A stretch of DNA of 64,000 nt, from NCBI RefSeq assembly GCF_016802725.1, contig NC_052673.1, positions 9,621,037 to 9,685,036 of the forward strand, read 5' to 3'. A model generated the notes under the pieces. That model had not been told where the DNA came from. It saw only the letters and a program-made list of their open reading frames with translations, and made no database searches. The translations under genes and the position numbers were made by a program. Shown here one piece after another: positions 25,001 to 38,021 of this stretch (position 1 is its first letter; each line of letters opens with the position of its first letter). The DNA is from Solenopsis invicta (taxonomy: Eukaryota; Arthropoda; Insecta; Hymenoptera; Formicidae).

Positions 25001-25513
25001 TTCGCGCTGGTTAGAATTGTGTTAATACTTACTAAGCTAATGGCAAAAAACGAAATAATGTTCTACAATTCTCTCCTTTCTTCGACATACGTAATTTTTT
25101 TTTTACAGACAATATTAATTTGAAAAATTGAACAAGAATGCCTTCTACGGTCGTAGCTAGTCCTTCGTGCTTTTATTATCTGTGTGATTTTATATACTTT
25201 CCTCAAGTTTAATGAACTGCGCGCCGAATTAATTTTTAGTTATAACACAATTCTGAATTAAACAAGATGACTGAAAATTAATTCGGCGCGCAGTTTATTA
25301 AACTTGTAGAAAGTATATAAAATTACAGACAATACAAGCACGATGATGTAGCTGTCGACCGTAGAAGGCATTCTTGTTCAATTTGTATTGATACAGCCAC
25401 GGTCAAAATATCTGTCTCTATTACTTTTATTTGACATTTAATATTCTATTTTAAAACAGTATAATTTGTGTACTTACAACTAGCAGACATGTAGCAAGCA
25501 CGAAAGTCTTCAT
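22061..25513 (-). CDS. Venom allergen Sol i 2/4-like gene 4, five exons, intact with earlier stop
   Basis: Coding exons in order are 25478-25513, 23020-23119, 22854-22909, 22279-22399 and 22061-22164 (complement). Structure, phases and signal peptide match genes 1 and 3, and exons 2-3 appear identical to gene 3. The difference is at the end: a TGA at 22061-22063 stands where genes 1-3 have CGA, so the product is 138 residues rather than 141; the older TAA is still present nine bases further on. From family knowledge 138 is about the usual precursor length, so gene 4 may keep the ancestral end. All seven mature cysteines remain. Intron 1 contains the longer copy of the foldback MITE. TATA box at 25598-25605, poly-A signal at 21958-21963. 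Confidence 0.88.
25124..25427. mobile_element. Foldback MITE, copy 2, in intron 1 of gene 4
   Basis: This is the same element as at 5142-5364, at the same position in the unit. It is about 80 bases longer and nearly palindromic: the gactgaaaattaattcggcg part and the following sequence mirror the left half. Copy 1 looks like an internally deleted version. The left target repeat taatttga is at 25116-25123; the right one is altered (tttatttga). Confidence 0.75.
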
Positions 25514-25597
25514 TCTTCAATATTTTAGTTGTAAGTATATAGAGAACTTGTACGAAAAGCTTTACTCATTTAACATATTGAGAATACTTCGACAGTG

Positions 25598-25605
25598 TAT
25601 TTATA
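25598..25605 (-). promoter_or_regulatory. TATA box of venom-allergen-like gene 4
   Basis: TATAAATA on the minus strand, 85-92 bases upstream of the ATG at 25513, as in genes 1 and 3. Confidence 0.6.
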
Positions 25606-27730
25606 TTCTGGAAAGGTCGTAATGTTGTATCTATCAAAGAATTATATGTTGCGTCCAACGGACTCCACGCTTTCTCCTTTTTCCGATAAGGAAAATTTTC
25701 CGCCGTGTTATAAAAAAAATCGGCGACGCAATATAACTTTTTCTGAATAACATCGCTCTTAAATATACGACCAAAATAATAACGCAAAAATATAAAAAGA
25801 AATTTATTACGATACTTATTTTTACTTTCGCATTGTATATTTTTATCTTACAAGGCATTACATGGAATCCGTCTCAGGTTTACACAAGCTTTTAATATTT
25901 TGTAGTACAGATAAAAATAAAAGACACGTATTTTTTTATACGTGTCCAATTTCAATTTTAGGGGGTGAAACATCTCTTTGAAAAAAGTCGGTATTCTTCT
26001 GTTATAGTGTGTATTGTCGAAACTATAAGAGATAGAGAGAAATGTTCTAATTGAAAGTTAAATGGCTCAAGTGTACTTTATAACAGTGATAAAGAATTTT
26101 TTTTTTGCTTTTATTTACCATTTTTAACTCCGTTCCTCTGTTTTTCTTTTATGAGTCGTAGCTATGCATAGCAACAGAAAATCATTTTGTTGCTCGCACT
26201 GTAAAAATTTCCAAAGTGCGAAAATAATCTGAAAATACCAGGAAGTTCAACAGACTGTCATTGTCAGTAAATTTCTTATTGACTCCCGATTCGCACTGCA
26301 ACCGATTTGTAGAATTCCAATTCTGTACCTCACGATTGGTTGAACTAAGCGACACTATTAATAAATAAAGCCCACAAACCGAGAAGTGGCAGAGAACAAT
26401 TAAGACTGTCGTCCGTAATCTAATTCGATTATTTGTTTTATATACATATACATATATAGTATATAGGAATCAAAAATAGGTTCCCTTTAAAAAAATTAAT
26501 GTAATTTTAATGTGACCTTGGCGACGCCATCCAAGGTCAAACTGTTAAAATCAGTAAATAAAACTTTTGAAACCCTACAACTTTTGTCTGAAACATTTTC
26601 TTGTCAAATACGAGGGAACAGAAGTATTTAAAAGTTTCTACGCTGTTTATACACCCTGTATATGTGTCTGCACGTACGTAAACACAAATTTAATTAAAAT
26701 CTACATTTTTTACGGATTTATATCTAATAGGAAAGAATGAGTAAGCATCTTTTACGAATTGGCAGTCCGATTATTAAAACCCACGACTAAAACAATTTAT
26801 ACGATACGTAAACTTATTTTATTTGTTTTATATGTACAATTTTTATGGAATATTTGTGATCATTTTTATGGTTATATGTACGTAATGTTGTTGCGATAAA
26901 AGTGACTCATTGTTAGTTACATTGCAAATAAATGCACTCTGATACGCAGTTTGAAATAAATATGGAAAGATAAAATATAAAATTTTTTAGTACATTATTT
27001 ATCAGTGTATAGTACATATTCAAATTATTATAGATTTTTTGATGTCGTGCTTGCAATATTTATTTGTATGTCAAGGTGTCAAATAAAGTCCACTTTTATT
27101 TCACTTTTTAAAAATTTTATTTATAAGTACATCAAAAAAACTAAATAAAAATAAAATATTTATTTTAATAGCTCATCAAAACAAAATGTTTATTCTGCAT
27201 AAAATATTTATAAATAAGTAAAAAAAATATTTTTTAATCTTACTTATTGTCAGTCAATGTTACTTATTTAGTACAATAATTAACCTAAGCAAAAATTGCA
27301 CATAATTTATTGTCACGCAAGACGTAAAAAGTATGTAACATGTTGAAATGTAAATACAAGTTATCTAATAAATACGAAAAAAAGTTAATAATGCGTATTA
27401 GTACTTTTATATACATTAATTTATTCATTCTATAGATTAATTATTTTATAGATTAATTACTATTTTTTTCTTGGTTTTCTTAGGTATTAAAATTTAAAGA
27501 CGTAAAATTTCAATTATAAGGATATACTTAATTAATACACCACTCATTATGCAATAATATTTTTATAAATTATGTCCTGTGTAATAAATATTTCATAACT
27601 TTGAATCTAGAATCTATTAAATGTTATTTTAATAAATATAATCGTTAAATATTATTAGAAAATACTTGTTATTATCATAGTTATTGGATAAAATAAATTC
27701 CAATAATACCTTTGTCAAAGAATATAATTT

Positions 27731-27820
27731 GACATAATTTCCTTTTTATATTTTAACACCACGAGCGTCTACAGACACAAAGGCGCTCGTGGCGCTAACA
27801 TATAAAAAGGAAATTATGTC
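27731..27820. repeat. Foldback junction at the end of the array
   Basis: Arms 27731-27767 and 27784-27820 are near-perfect reverse complements about 16 bases apart. Both come from the unit segment gacataatttcctttttata to cacgagcg, so the array ends by turning back on itself for about 40 bases before unrelated Copia sequence begins. Confidence 0.85.
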
Positions 27821-27824
27821 GAAT

Positions 27825-28512
27825 TCGCACACTATTTGATATGGCTCGCTGTTTATTGTTTCAGTCCGGTTTACCTTCGCACTTCTGGGCTGAAGCTGTC
27901 AATCCTGCGAATTATATTCGCAACAGATGTCCTACAAAGAGTCTAAAAAGGAAGACACTTTACAAAATATAGACCAGGCAACCATATGACGTAAGTCACC
28001 TCCACAAATTCGGCGTGCGAGTCTTCTGCCTTGATCGCGCTTCTGGGAAGAGCAAGCTGAATCCCCGGTCAAAAGATAGCATTCTCGTTGGATTTTCCAA
28101 GGAGAGCAAAGGATATCGAATGTGAATACCCAAAAATAGGAAGATCGTCATATCACGGGACATAAAATTTTCCGGAAAATCCATTACGCACCGAGGCGCC
28201 TTCAAAATTAGGATTTGAAAGCGTAGGGCCGAAGGTCGTCAAGAGAAAGCGGGAAGAAGGTCGAGAATTCAATGTGAATCTCCTAAATCCCTTAGTTGAC
28301 GATGACGTTTCTTCTCTCGTAAAGTCACAGCCGGAGAATCATCCCCTGGATCAGCATCTCGAAGATTTGCCGGAGTCGTCTGAAGAAAAGTTGCTCAATG
28401 ATGTTCCTGCGAAAGAGCGCGAGGCAACAATTCTCAGAGGTGAGATGCCTGCAGTGAGACGTGGAAGAGGCAGACCGTATCTAATCCGCACAGCTAATCG
28501 ACGTGCACGATA
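27825..28512 (+). pseudogene. Ty1/Copia polyprotein fragment (integrase C-terminus and linker)
   Basis: From 27841 the plus strand encodes ARCLLFQSGLPSHFWAEAVN, then a segment with YIRNRCPTKSL, HKFGVRVFCLDRASGK and DSILVGFSKESKGYRM, typical of the end of a Copia integrase. The more acidic stretch at 28274-28512 corresponds to the linker before reverse transcriptase. In-frame stops interrupt it at KI-stop (about 27970) and YRM-stop (about 28123), and a frame change occurs near 28217. No gag, protease, reverse transcriptase or LTRs are seen. It is a dead remnant. Confidence 0.85.
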
Positions 28513-28850
28513 ATATTGAATGCAAACACGTATACACAATCATGAAATAAATAATACATTGCATACGTCAAAATCAGGAATAAAACTCAATTTTATACCA
28601 GCAAAACATTACCATTATCGTTATCTTTTTTTATTATTGTTTTATAAAATTTTAATGTTATTTTTTTAGACTGGCATGCAATTATCTATGTTTATAATTA
28701 TTTGATCAATTTAATACAAAATGTAGAGTAGTTTGTTTAATTGCAACTTCCCAGATAACATTTCGTGCGACCTCATATAGCCCTCACGTATAATTAGCAT
28801 ATCATGCGTGCAATATCATCGTCATATTGCCATCACGCATGATAAGGCAC

Positions 28851-29015
28851 ATGATATCACGCATGATGGAAGGACACACATGCGAAGCATTATGCTATCA
28901 CTCGTGACAGAGGCACATCCGTGTAAGATATTATTATGATATCAAGCGCGATGAAGGCATACACGCGCGAAGCATTATGCTATCACGCGTAACGGAAGCG
29001 TACGTGCAAAGTATT
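28851..29015. repeat. 41-bp tandem repeat, four copies
   Basis: Four units of 39-44 bases begin alternately atgatatcac/atgatatcaa and atgctatcac and share the pattern gcatgatggaagg...gcgaagcatt. The alternation suggests a dimer of about 83 bp as the higher-order unit. More decayed copies may extend back to about 28780. Confidence 0.75.
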
Positions 29016-30536
29016 AAAAGCAAAAAATTAAAGGCAAAAATTTTGAGAAAAAACATTCTTATTTGTGAACATTTAAGATAATTATCACAAAGTTTAGAAA
29101 CAGATGGAGGAATACTTTTTAAAAATTAAAAGAAACTTTAAGAATTATTTTTTCTCAGTTTTTTATTTTATTTACTGCACGATTTAAATAATGCTTGATA
29201 ACTCAGATTACATGAAAATCTAAAATAATTATTAATTATCGTTTTTGCGTTAAGTTTTCGTTAATTTGAAAAGTTGGCCAATTGGTGTTGTTTTTACTTA
29301 AATCGTCATACCACGTTATAAACCTATTACCATTACCATTTTAAAACAAATTTGCATAAAAACAATTTGGCGGAATAAATCAGAAATTGTTACAACGGTA
29401 GCGCGTCTCTGATTGGATGCGTTCAACTGCGACTCAACACTTGAGTGAGCGCTTGCTGGTGTATTTTTCTAGATCTACATAAAGATCTAATTGGATGATC
29501 TAGAAGAAATACATCTTTCAGTCGTTATTTTAATTAAGAAGCGCAACGTAATTGTTATAATACTTATGTAGTGGAAAAATACAATATTCGTACTTTTCGC
29601 AAACGTCTCAAGAAGCATAATGCATGCATATATAACATGTATATAATTTCTAATGTTTTTTATGATTTTATGTCCTGCGTATTAGCATACATTAAAATTT
29701 TTTTGGATTATGCATGTGCTTGTACACGTTTTATAGTATCTACATTTCTAACGTCACATTATATTTTTATCAGTGTCAATAACTTTCATTAAAAACTTAC
29801 TTTATCAAAATATTTATTGCAAATTTTTTTTATATAATGTATACATATATCACATTATATTTATTAGTTTGTGATATTTCGATTTTATCCATTTTTTATT
29901 ATATTTCTCTTTTTTCATTTTTATTTTTTTTTCCCACAGTTTTTTTCATTTTCTTTGTTTCTTTTGCAAAAAGATTTTTGTTCACTTGGCTGATCTTGTA
30001 CATATCTTTATTCAACGTGATTGTGAGGTTAAATTTTAAGTGTTATTACATAATAATTTAATTATAAAAGAACACTAAATTAGCACAAAAAGTAAAGAAA
30101 TATTATTATATATTTCTATTATTTAACATAAATTTTATTATTTTGATTATGTTTGTGTCAAATATTTATAATATACACCCATTGTTATATTATTTGTCGA
30201 TGCAAAAAGGTAAATTAATTTAACAACAATATAATATGATAATTAATTTTATGCATGTATATTTAACGCTGTATTTCTATTCATGAGTTTTCATAACGTT
30301 TCTTTATTCATGATTTTACTTGTGCATCAAATAATTATTGCTTTGTAAACCCAATAAACTTTTATTGATATTCTTCTTTTCAATATTAATATTAATTTCA
30401 ACATATCATGTTTTATATTTTCAATGTAATAATAATTTGAATTAATTGCATTAATTATCAATAAAAGGAAATTTTCATTTAACTTTGATCACAGATTATA
30501 TAGTGATATGTATATAAAAAAATAATTAGTGTCGTA

Positions 30537-30999
30537 CTGTAGGTAAAACTGGATTCTCCATCAGATATTGTTCAGAAAAACATGTTGGTTTTGTAATATA
30601 AAAATCATAATTTTATATTTACATTAATAGTATATGATTGTAGGCGATTTAAGCAAATTTGGTGTCACGTGGATCACGACCGTAGATCGTAAACATGTAA
30701 GACAGAAATATCCTAATCGGACTTATCGCGCAAGATCATAACCAAATGTTTCCTATTTAGCGATACAATACTCAATTTTCGAGAGAGTTGTTTCGGAGCA
30801 GTCGGCTAAGTCACACGTATTTATTTTTGACTCTGATCGTTGTCATAGCTCAAGATTATAGTAATTTAAAATATAACGAACGTTTCTACACGAGACTCTG
30901 GCTTTTACGGTTTTGCACATTCCTTTGTTAATTATCCTGACACTTCTTCCATCCTTTTTATTGCATCCCTACAAGATGGAGAATCAATTTTATCTTCAG
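30537..30999. mobile_element. Probable 463-bp MITE with 25-26-bp TIRs and TA target site
   Basis: The left end (30537-30562, ctgtaggtaaaactggattc...) and the right end (30975-30999, complement of gatggagaatcaattttatc...) are inverted repeats with a few mismatches. TA flanks both sides (30535-30536 and 31000-31001). The interior has no coding frame. This is the form of a non-autonomous Tc1/mariner-type element. Confidence 0.65.
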
Positions 31000-31016
31000 T
31001 AAGAAAAATGATTTTC

Positions 31017-31019
<3 letters not shown>

Positions 31020-31072
<53 letters not shown>
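31020..31072. repeat. TA microsatellite
   Basis: An uninterrupted AT dinucleotide run of about 53 bases. Confidence 0.95.
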
Positions 31073-31075
<3 letters not shown>

Positions 31076-34000
31076 TATGTATGTCTGCAGTCTAAGTTAA
31101 ATAAAAATTTTTCTTTAACCTTTATGGTTTACATTTTAATTCCATTTCAAAAAGAATAAAATATATTTACTAAATGTAAAAAAAGTTACAGAAAATGTAC
31201 ATTGTTTTCATATATTATATATGTTTCAGATATTAGCGGTAAATTGTGTTTATATTACGTACTTAAAATTTTTTTTTTAAAGCTTAAATTCTCTATTTTA
31301 AGGTGCATTTGGCCAATTTTGAATTTCTCTTTTCCTCCTTCCGCCGTTTCTTTAAAAGTGAAGATGTGTTTTGTTTACAAACATTTGTCTAGTTTGAAGC
31401 ACTCCAGAGGTAAGATGAATTTTTTTTCGTTAATGTCACAATAACTATCGTAAAGTTTGGATTTTCCATGCAAATTAAAAAAAAACAGGTTTGTACTTTT
31501 TTTTCTTTTACTTTTTTTTTTTAGAAGTTAGGAGGTATCAAAGTTATGTATACATTTTTGTCAGTTACCGCCAGCATTAGCATTACCCGGATTTTGATTT
31601 GCCTTACTAATGATGAGGCTATCTTCTCTAGCTGACGTTATTCGGTTTTGATCTTGTTCTCTTCTTCAACAAAATCCGTCTGTTTCTTAATAACGAGCCC
31701 AAACTCGAGAGATAGAGGATCGATGAACCTGTTTTTCTTGCAACGTAACTTTGATTCAATCCTTCTTCCAAAAGAGCAATGATTTGCGCACATTAAATTT
31801 CGTTCAAAAGAAACATTGTTACGATTTTATTGTTTGCTTTTTAAACGATACAGTAAAGAATAAGTTTGCGCTTATTGTATAGAGTTGTGGTGTTTTTACA
31901 TGATTCAGAAAAACGCTGTAAAATATAATGATTTACATTGATTTCCATAAAAACTGTAGATTCAATAAGATTTAGTTTCAGCCACACCAAAATTCTAAAA
32001 CGTTTCACTTTTTAAAATTTTCAACTTATTTCACCTAATATGTTAAATCTATCCCTTACCTTTAAGGAGTAGTTTTCACCCTTCAGAATGGACTATTGCA
32101 AATAAAAAAACAATACGTCTCAAATATTTTTCAAAGTTCTACAAATATGCAAAGTTCCAATAAAATCGGTGAGCGACACCTCCGTAGATTTACAAACAGA
32201 ATTTTTTCTGTTTTCTTAACAGAATGGCGAAGATATCTACGAATATTCTATATAACTTACGAAAAATTTTTTTCTACTTTCTTAGAAGAAGTCATTTAGA
32301 ATATATTTGCATCTTTGCTATTCTGCCAAGAAAATACAAAAGAATTTTATTTGATTCACATAGAATGTTCATACAATGTACTATGCTGTTAGGAATGTCT
32401 TAGATCTCTATAAATTAAAAAAAATTTTTTACATAATCTTAAAAGAACTTCGTTAAAATTATTATTATACTTTCAGAAAGTATAAAAAAATCAATTTTTT
32501 AATTTTTTAATACACAGATCTGAATAGCCATCAATATATGCAATATAAAGTAAATTGATTATATCAATTTGATTATTAAATTTTATCATATATGACTTTA
32601 TAATTTTATTAATGTTATAATTTTATTTTTGTATACGTTGTGTAAATCCTTTAGAAAATATTTTGCGTATTTCTCTTATGTAAGAAACACACAAAGGATC
32701 TTCAATGAACATAAATACCATTCTCTCCTTTTCTCTCTTTCCGAAAATGATGACCGCCCTGTGACAGGTGACCCATTTTGATATTAGGTTCAGACCTTAG
32801 AATACATAGTTGTTGAATGATAAATTAGCTTGAAAACTCCAAAAACATCTTGGAAGCGCCATCAATTTGTCTGTAGAAGAGAATTTTATGCAAACAGTAT
32901 ATATCATGCTCTTAGATAATTTCTATTTAACAACTGCATTATTATTAGTAATTAGTTCATTTATTTCTAATATTATAATTGCAATATTTATGTATATTAA
33001 ATTTGTTGTAATGCTTTTTAATATTTTAATTTATTAAGTGACAATCCAATTCGATTTTCTTTCTCTCTCATTATTTATTTTAATTTCGATATCTGCAACA
33101 TAAATTAAAAATAAAAAGAATTTCTTTAATGTTCTTTAATACGTTTAAAAATTATGAAGAATAATAATGATCATCGACAATACTTATGGCATCAATAATC
33201 GATCCAACAGTGTTTTATTTTGGTTGTGTTACATCAGTGAGGAGACAAAAATTATTTTAGCTGATCGTAGTTGTTGTGTGCATCGATGATTCGAGTGATT
33301 GTTATGCAAGAATGGGGCTGATCGCAACTGCATTATTTAAATTAATTTCCTTGTTAGCTTCGGTATCGACCATTGTATGTTTATGGCTCTCCCATGTAAA
33401 GATAAACCTTCGTTTTAAGCAGCACATCCTGACTCACGAGAATACAGATGATTCCTTCGCGCTGTCGACACGTGCGTCATGACAAATTGTTAGCAATCAT
33501 ATAAGACAAGAATTACATTACAATAAAAAACAAAGAACTATCTATAAGAATATCAGCATATTTATAAGAATATTTTTAATTAACATAATAACAATATTTA
33601 TACTTTGTTATTTTATGATGTTGTATGAGTAACGTTTTTTATTACTTTCTGTAAAATTTGATAATTATAATTATATCGCATATTTTAACAGTTTTTAATA
33701 AAAGTTTTATGTAAACCTTTTATTTCGTTTTCTCACTCGTAATTTATTTTTCTGTACAAGTCTCTTTTAAATTATAATGAGATATGAAATATAGAAATTA
33801 ATAAAAATACAATTAATTATTTGTTGCGTATTAATTGAGTATTAATTATAGTAAAAGTACATTAAGACACATTATTAATTTCTTTTTATAAAAATCTAGT
33901 TATACTGGCTGAAACAGATGTTGAAATCTTTGTGACAATAATCGATAAACTGATCAACACTTTATAAATGATACCGTTTACATTGGCACCAGCTGCATAA

Positions 34001-36570
34001 TATTTTCATAAACTATGTGAAGCTTATGTAATATGTGTAATATGTGTATTTAGTTCATAATCTCTTCGTGAATAAATTAGAGATAATGATCTGTATTTTG
34101 AATATCGTCGAAATACATATATCGATATAGTCTGAAAATTTAGCAAAATTTATATAAATAATATAATGGTAAATAACGTAACAAAAAATTGCAAAACTTG
34201 CAAAATCAGATGAATTAATGTAATGAGGACAAATTAAAATAACATTTTATTTGTAAATTTAATTGATAAATGTATAAAAAGTTATAAATAAAATAGCGAA
34301 ATTTATATTAAATTTAAAAAAAATATAAAGTCTGGTATTTTTTAAGTTTATTTTGAAGTTCTTTGCAAAAGCAAGCTTATGTTATTTTTTATCTTGAAGG
34401 CCAATAAGATTAACTTAAATGTGAAAGTTTCAAATACAATTAACGTAGTTCAATAAAGATTTTTAGAAAAAGTTTTTAGAAAAGTCATTTAGGACGTATT
34501 GGGTAGAAGAGAAGAAGATAATATGGCACCTATTTTTATTTTATTGAATAACTTTGTTTATAATTAATATTTTCTATTGAAACTTGAACGATTACATTTA
34601 TTAGGGTGTTGTTTGGCAGATTCTAGACTCAAAGTAATGAAATATTTATTATTTAGGACGTGATATATAAAAATTTAATGCACTGCATAATCGGTGGAGG
34701 AGAAAAAGTGGTTGTAATATCCATAAAAATAATTTTTAAAAATTAGTTTAGTTTAAAAGAAACACAGTAACCTTGTTACAAAACTATATATTTTTACTTT
34801 GTTTAAAGTTTTGTTTAAAATTTTTTTTATTTAGAATTTTTCTGCGTTCAGAAGCTTTAGAAATACCATTAAAAATTTTATTAAAAATATTATTTTATTT
34901 TTGTTTAACATTAAACAACAAGCAAAATAATGTTTCTAATGTTTCTAAACACCGCTCTTTAGAATCACAATCGATTTATCGAAAAAATATTTCGATATAA
35001 AAATTTTGCTTAAAAAATCATATTAACAAAATTCCATGTTATCGTTTTGACTTTGTATAACTCGAAATGTATACGGCCGAATAAAAAGTTAAATAACAAA
35101 AAAACATTCGAGTGTACCTTCTTGTGATAATACACTCAAGTTTAAGAATAATGAGGAAGTGTATGTAATTAAAGGTTAAAAGTACCTTAAAAAAGTTTAG
35201 AAGTGCTCAAAAGTAAAAATGCCTTATAACAATTGTCAGTCATTATGTATTGGCATATTAGTATCTAAAAAATGGCGGGTTACTAAACAAATAACTCCAT
35301 AAGCAGTTGTTAGAATACATCACCTAATAACGGAAATAACATGGTCCTATTGTCGACAGTAGCCATAATACCCTCTTCTCTTCTACATGTATACTCAATA
35401 TGGCCTGTTTTCTACTTTTTCACAGAAAGTGTTAGAAAAGTAGGTAATAAAGTGATCTAGTGTTACATTTATAAATTTATTACATATTAATTGATGTATT
35501 AATATATAAGAGTGATACACAAAAAACTATTTTCGTCAACAATCCGTTAAATAAATAATTTTGACTTATCTTAACTTTTCCTCCTTAAAACCATAGCTTA
35601 TAAATCGAAGTTTAGTAGGTGGATTCAAATTTATAATTTAAAGTAATAAAAGTACTGAAAAAACATTATAATCGATGTGTGTGTGTACTCATTATTGATC
35701 TAGACAATATTGGTTCTATCTTACAAAAAGTTTTCTTTCTTTGACTAAAAACAGGATGCTATGACGACAATATAAATTATAATAAATAAGCTTTGTAAAG
35801 TATAAATATAGAATTACAATAATATAAACTGCGAAATTAATAATCAACACCTAATAGTTATAAAAAACCTATAACTTTTCAATGAAATATTACATCACAT
35901 AATAAAGAAAATTTAACTTTTGACCTCACTATCAACGTATACCGTGATCTGTCTATAACAAATCATAACTTTACGCAGTTTTACCTGCAATTTTCATGTA
36001 TTTATTTTCATCGGACTATTATATATTTTGTCGAAGAATTTTTTTCAAAATTTGTCAATTAAGATTCTTCAAACTAAATAGATTTCTATCGTTGCCACAA
36101 TCGTTGGATCTCATCCAGATCTTGACAAATCCGCGAAAAGTTTATTGCCATTCCTTGCTAGAAACGCGTTTCATTGTGTCCCGCATCTTTGAAGGGGCAT
36201 TCCTTTATCGTTCTCGTGCTTGAAATTATTTATTGACCAGTGCGCTCTCTTGTATACAAAAAAGTACGTGTAACATGCATTATTCATAATTATCCGCATG
36301 CTAACGAATTGGAGTTTGCGCTACAGAGAAAGGCAATCGGTTTGAGGTTACTTAAAAAAACTTTAATATATAACTCTCCTATTAATTTCTATCAATGGAA
36401 AATATGAAATTAAAATTTAAGTTCACATTTAGTTTTCGATAATATAATCATGTATTCTAGAAACTTATGAAAATCAAAAAAATATACACGCAAAAAATTT
36501 CGTAAAAATAATTTAATTGAATGTGTGCTCTTTTCCAACGTTTGCGTCAGTGATGCTTCTGATGAATTTT

Positions 36571-38021
36571 AGCAATAAATGATGGATAACTTCTCAGCAA
36601 TCACTTCTGGAATCTCCGCGCAGGCGCCATTGCGATCAAGTCAATCTTGGGGAGTAAACAAAACTGGATCCTAGCGCGTGGTTCCGATCAGTCAAGCGGT
36701 GACTCCACTGATCGAAGGAATCTTTTTGATATCCCTTAAACCCCTCGTATCTATTTTCAATCGAAAGGTTCGCAGGTTTGCATCGTTGATCGTTGACTCT
36801 CCAGGATTTCCTGCGACGAGAAGAGCGCGACGGGTGATCGGCGTTGCTTGTCGATACGAAAATTGGATTAAGAACCCTGACTGACAGAGAGAACAGTTCA
36901 AAAGTCGTGCAAGGTTATTTATCTTGAGGAATCTTAAATGGCACGAGACGACAAATGACTGGAAGAATTCTCAAAATTGAACTTACAAAGAGAAGATTGT
37001 GCGATTTCATCCGCGTCGAAATCTATTTCAAAAAATTCAAGGAATTGTAGAATTTCAAAATATTTCAAGGTTTTTACAATAAATAATTTATTAATATTAT
37101 AATTATTTATATTTATTATTTATTTAATAAAATTGACTGTCTTTGCTGTAAACATGATTGTTCCAGACTTTTATATTGTACATAAATATTTCGTTATAAA
37201 ATTAAACTGTTAGAAATAATATTCTCAAACATAACAATTTTTAATAAAACATTAAATTTTTATAGTCTTAATTTCCAGAGTGCTTTGATAATTTATGACT
37301 AATAAATTTTAAAATCTTTCTATCGCTGTATAATATATCTCTCATTATTAAAATATTTTACAAGTTATATATTATAATATTCACAATTTAGAGCTTTCTC
37401 AGTTTTAATCTCTTCACAATTAATTTTCTTTATTATTCATATTTTTAAATTCTGATTTTTATTTTTTACAATTAGTCACAAATTTATGTACGAAAATGTA
37501 AATCTTGTTGATTTCATTTTAAACATTATCTTCGAGAACGTTATTAAATACGGGTGTTGTATTGCATAACAGGAAAACAAAGGAATTGTACTACCTGGAA
37601 ATTCTAATACAAAAGTGCAACGAACTGAAACTGCACGCGTAATGTAAATGCATGCGTAATGTATGCGCTTGCATTCCTTATATGAGTGAAGGAATCTCTG
37701 TCCGTTTTCTTCGAACCCGTTGTTCTAATCCGGAATAAACTCGGGAAGAAAAAAAAATTTGTATTAATTGATTGAAGTGTGAGTGAAGCTAATATTTCAA
37801 ATTAAACAGAAACAATCTCGCGTAAGTTCAGGAGAAAAGTGAGAACTGGTATCGGCATGTTCTAAAGAGGAGTGACGTTTACATCGGATTATAATTGACG
37901 TGAATCAGCCGGCAAGTTATAAGGTCAGGCCATTGCGATTGTATTCCGGATACTTTATTAGATTAGCACTTTCGACGAAATTGAGGAAATAAACAATTAA
38001 ATTTCTTAATAAATCGCAATC
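36571..38021 (+). other. Probable 5' region of the GPCR gene
   Basis: The stretch 36574-37030 is clearly richer in G and C than its surroundings, with many CpG dinucleotides. It may be a promoter or a non-coding first exon of the downstream receptor. The open frames on both strands here (36678-36901) have no recognisable protein motif. The 200 bases just before the ATG at 38022 look like 5' UTR. This is inference from composition and position only. Confidence 0.35.

Larger units (their letters stand above)
1..27770. repeat. Tandem array of about 5-6 kb units, each built around a venom-allergen-like gene
   Basis: The same ordered blocks recur across the region. Block A (spacer ending in a CA/GCAC or TA microsatellite) is at about 1, 6160, 20110 and 26210. 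Block B (starting gcacataattta) is at about 945, 15412, 21126 and 27296. Block C (the gcgcctttgtgtct segment) is at about 1480, 15880 and 21590, and in part at 12530. Then come exons 5 to 1 of the gene and its promoter. Unit limits are roughly 1-6160, 6160-15400 (inflated by transposons and rearranged), 15400-20100, 20100-26200, and a truncated fifth unit at 26200-27770. By eye 15412-18130 is nearly identical to 21126-23840 (offset about 5,714), and 13247-14530 is nearly identical to 18144-19440 (offset about 4,897). The differing offsets show that several exchanges built the array. Confidence 0.9.
29016..36570. other. Gene-poor AT-rich interval
   Basis: Apart from the MITE and the TA microsatellite listed separately I see no convincing gene. 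The open frames here are short, AT-driven and rich in phenylalanine, isoleucine and lysine, with no recognisable motif. A small imperfect hairpin (tttttctagatc...gatctagaag) lies at about 29460-29511. Confidence 0.6.

Noticed and set aside
36678..36901. Opposing open frames in a GC-richer region upstream of the GPCR
   Set aside because: No motif, overlap on both strands, and a promoter or non-coding exon explains the composition better.
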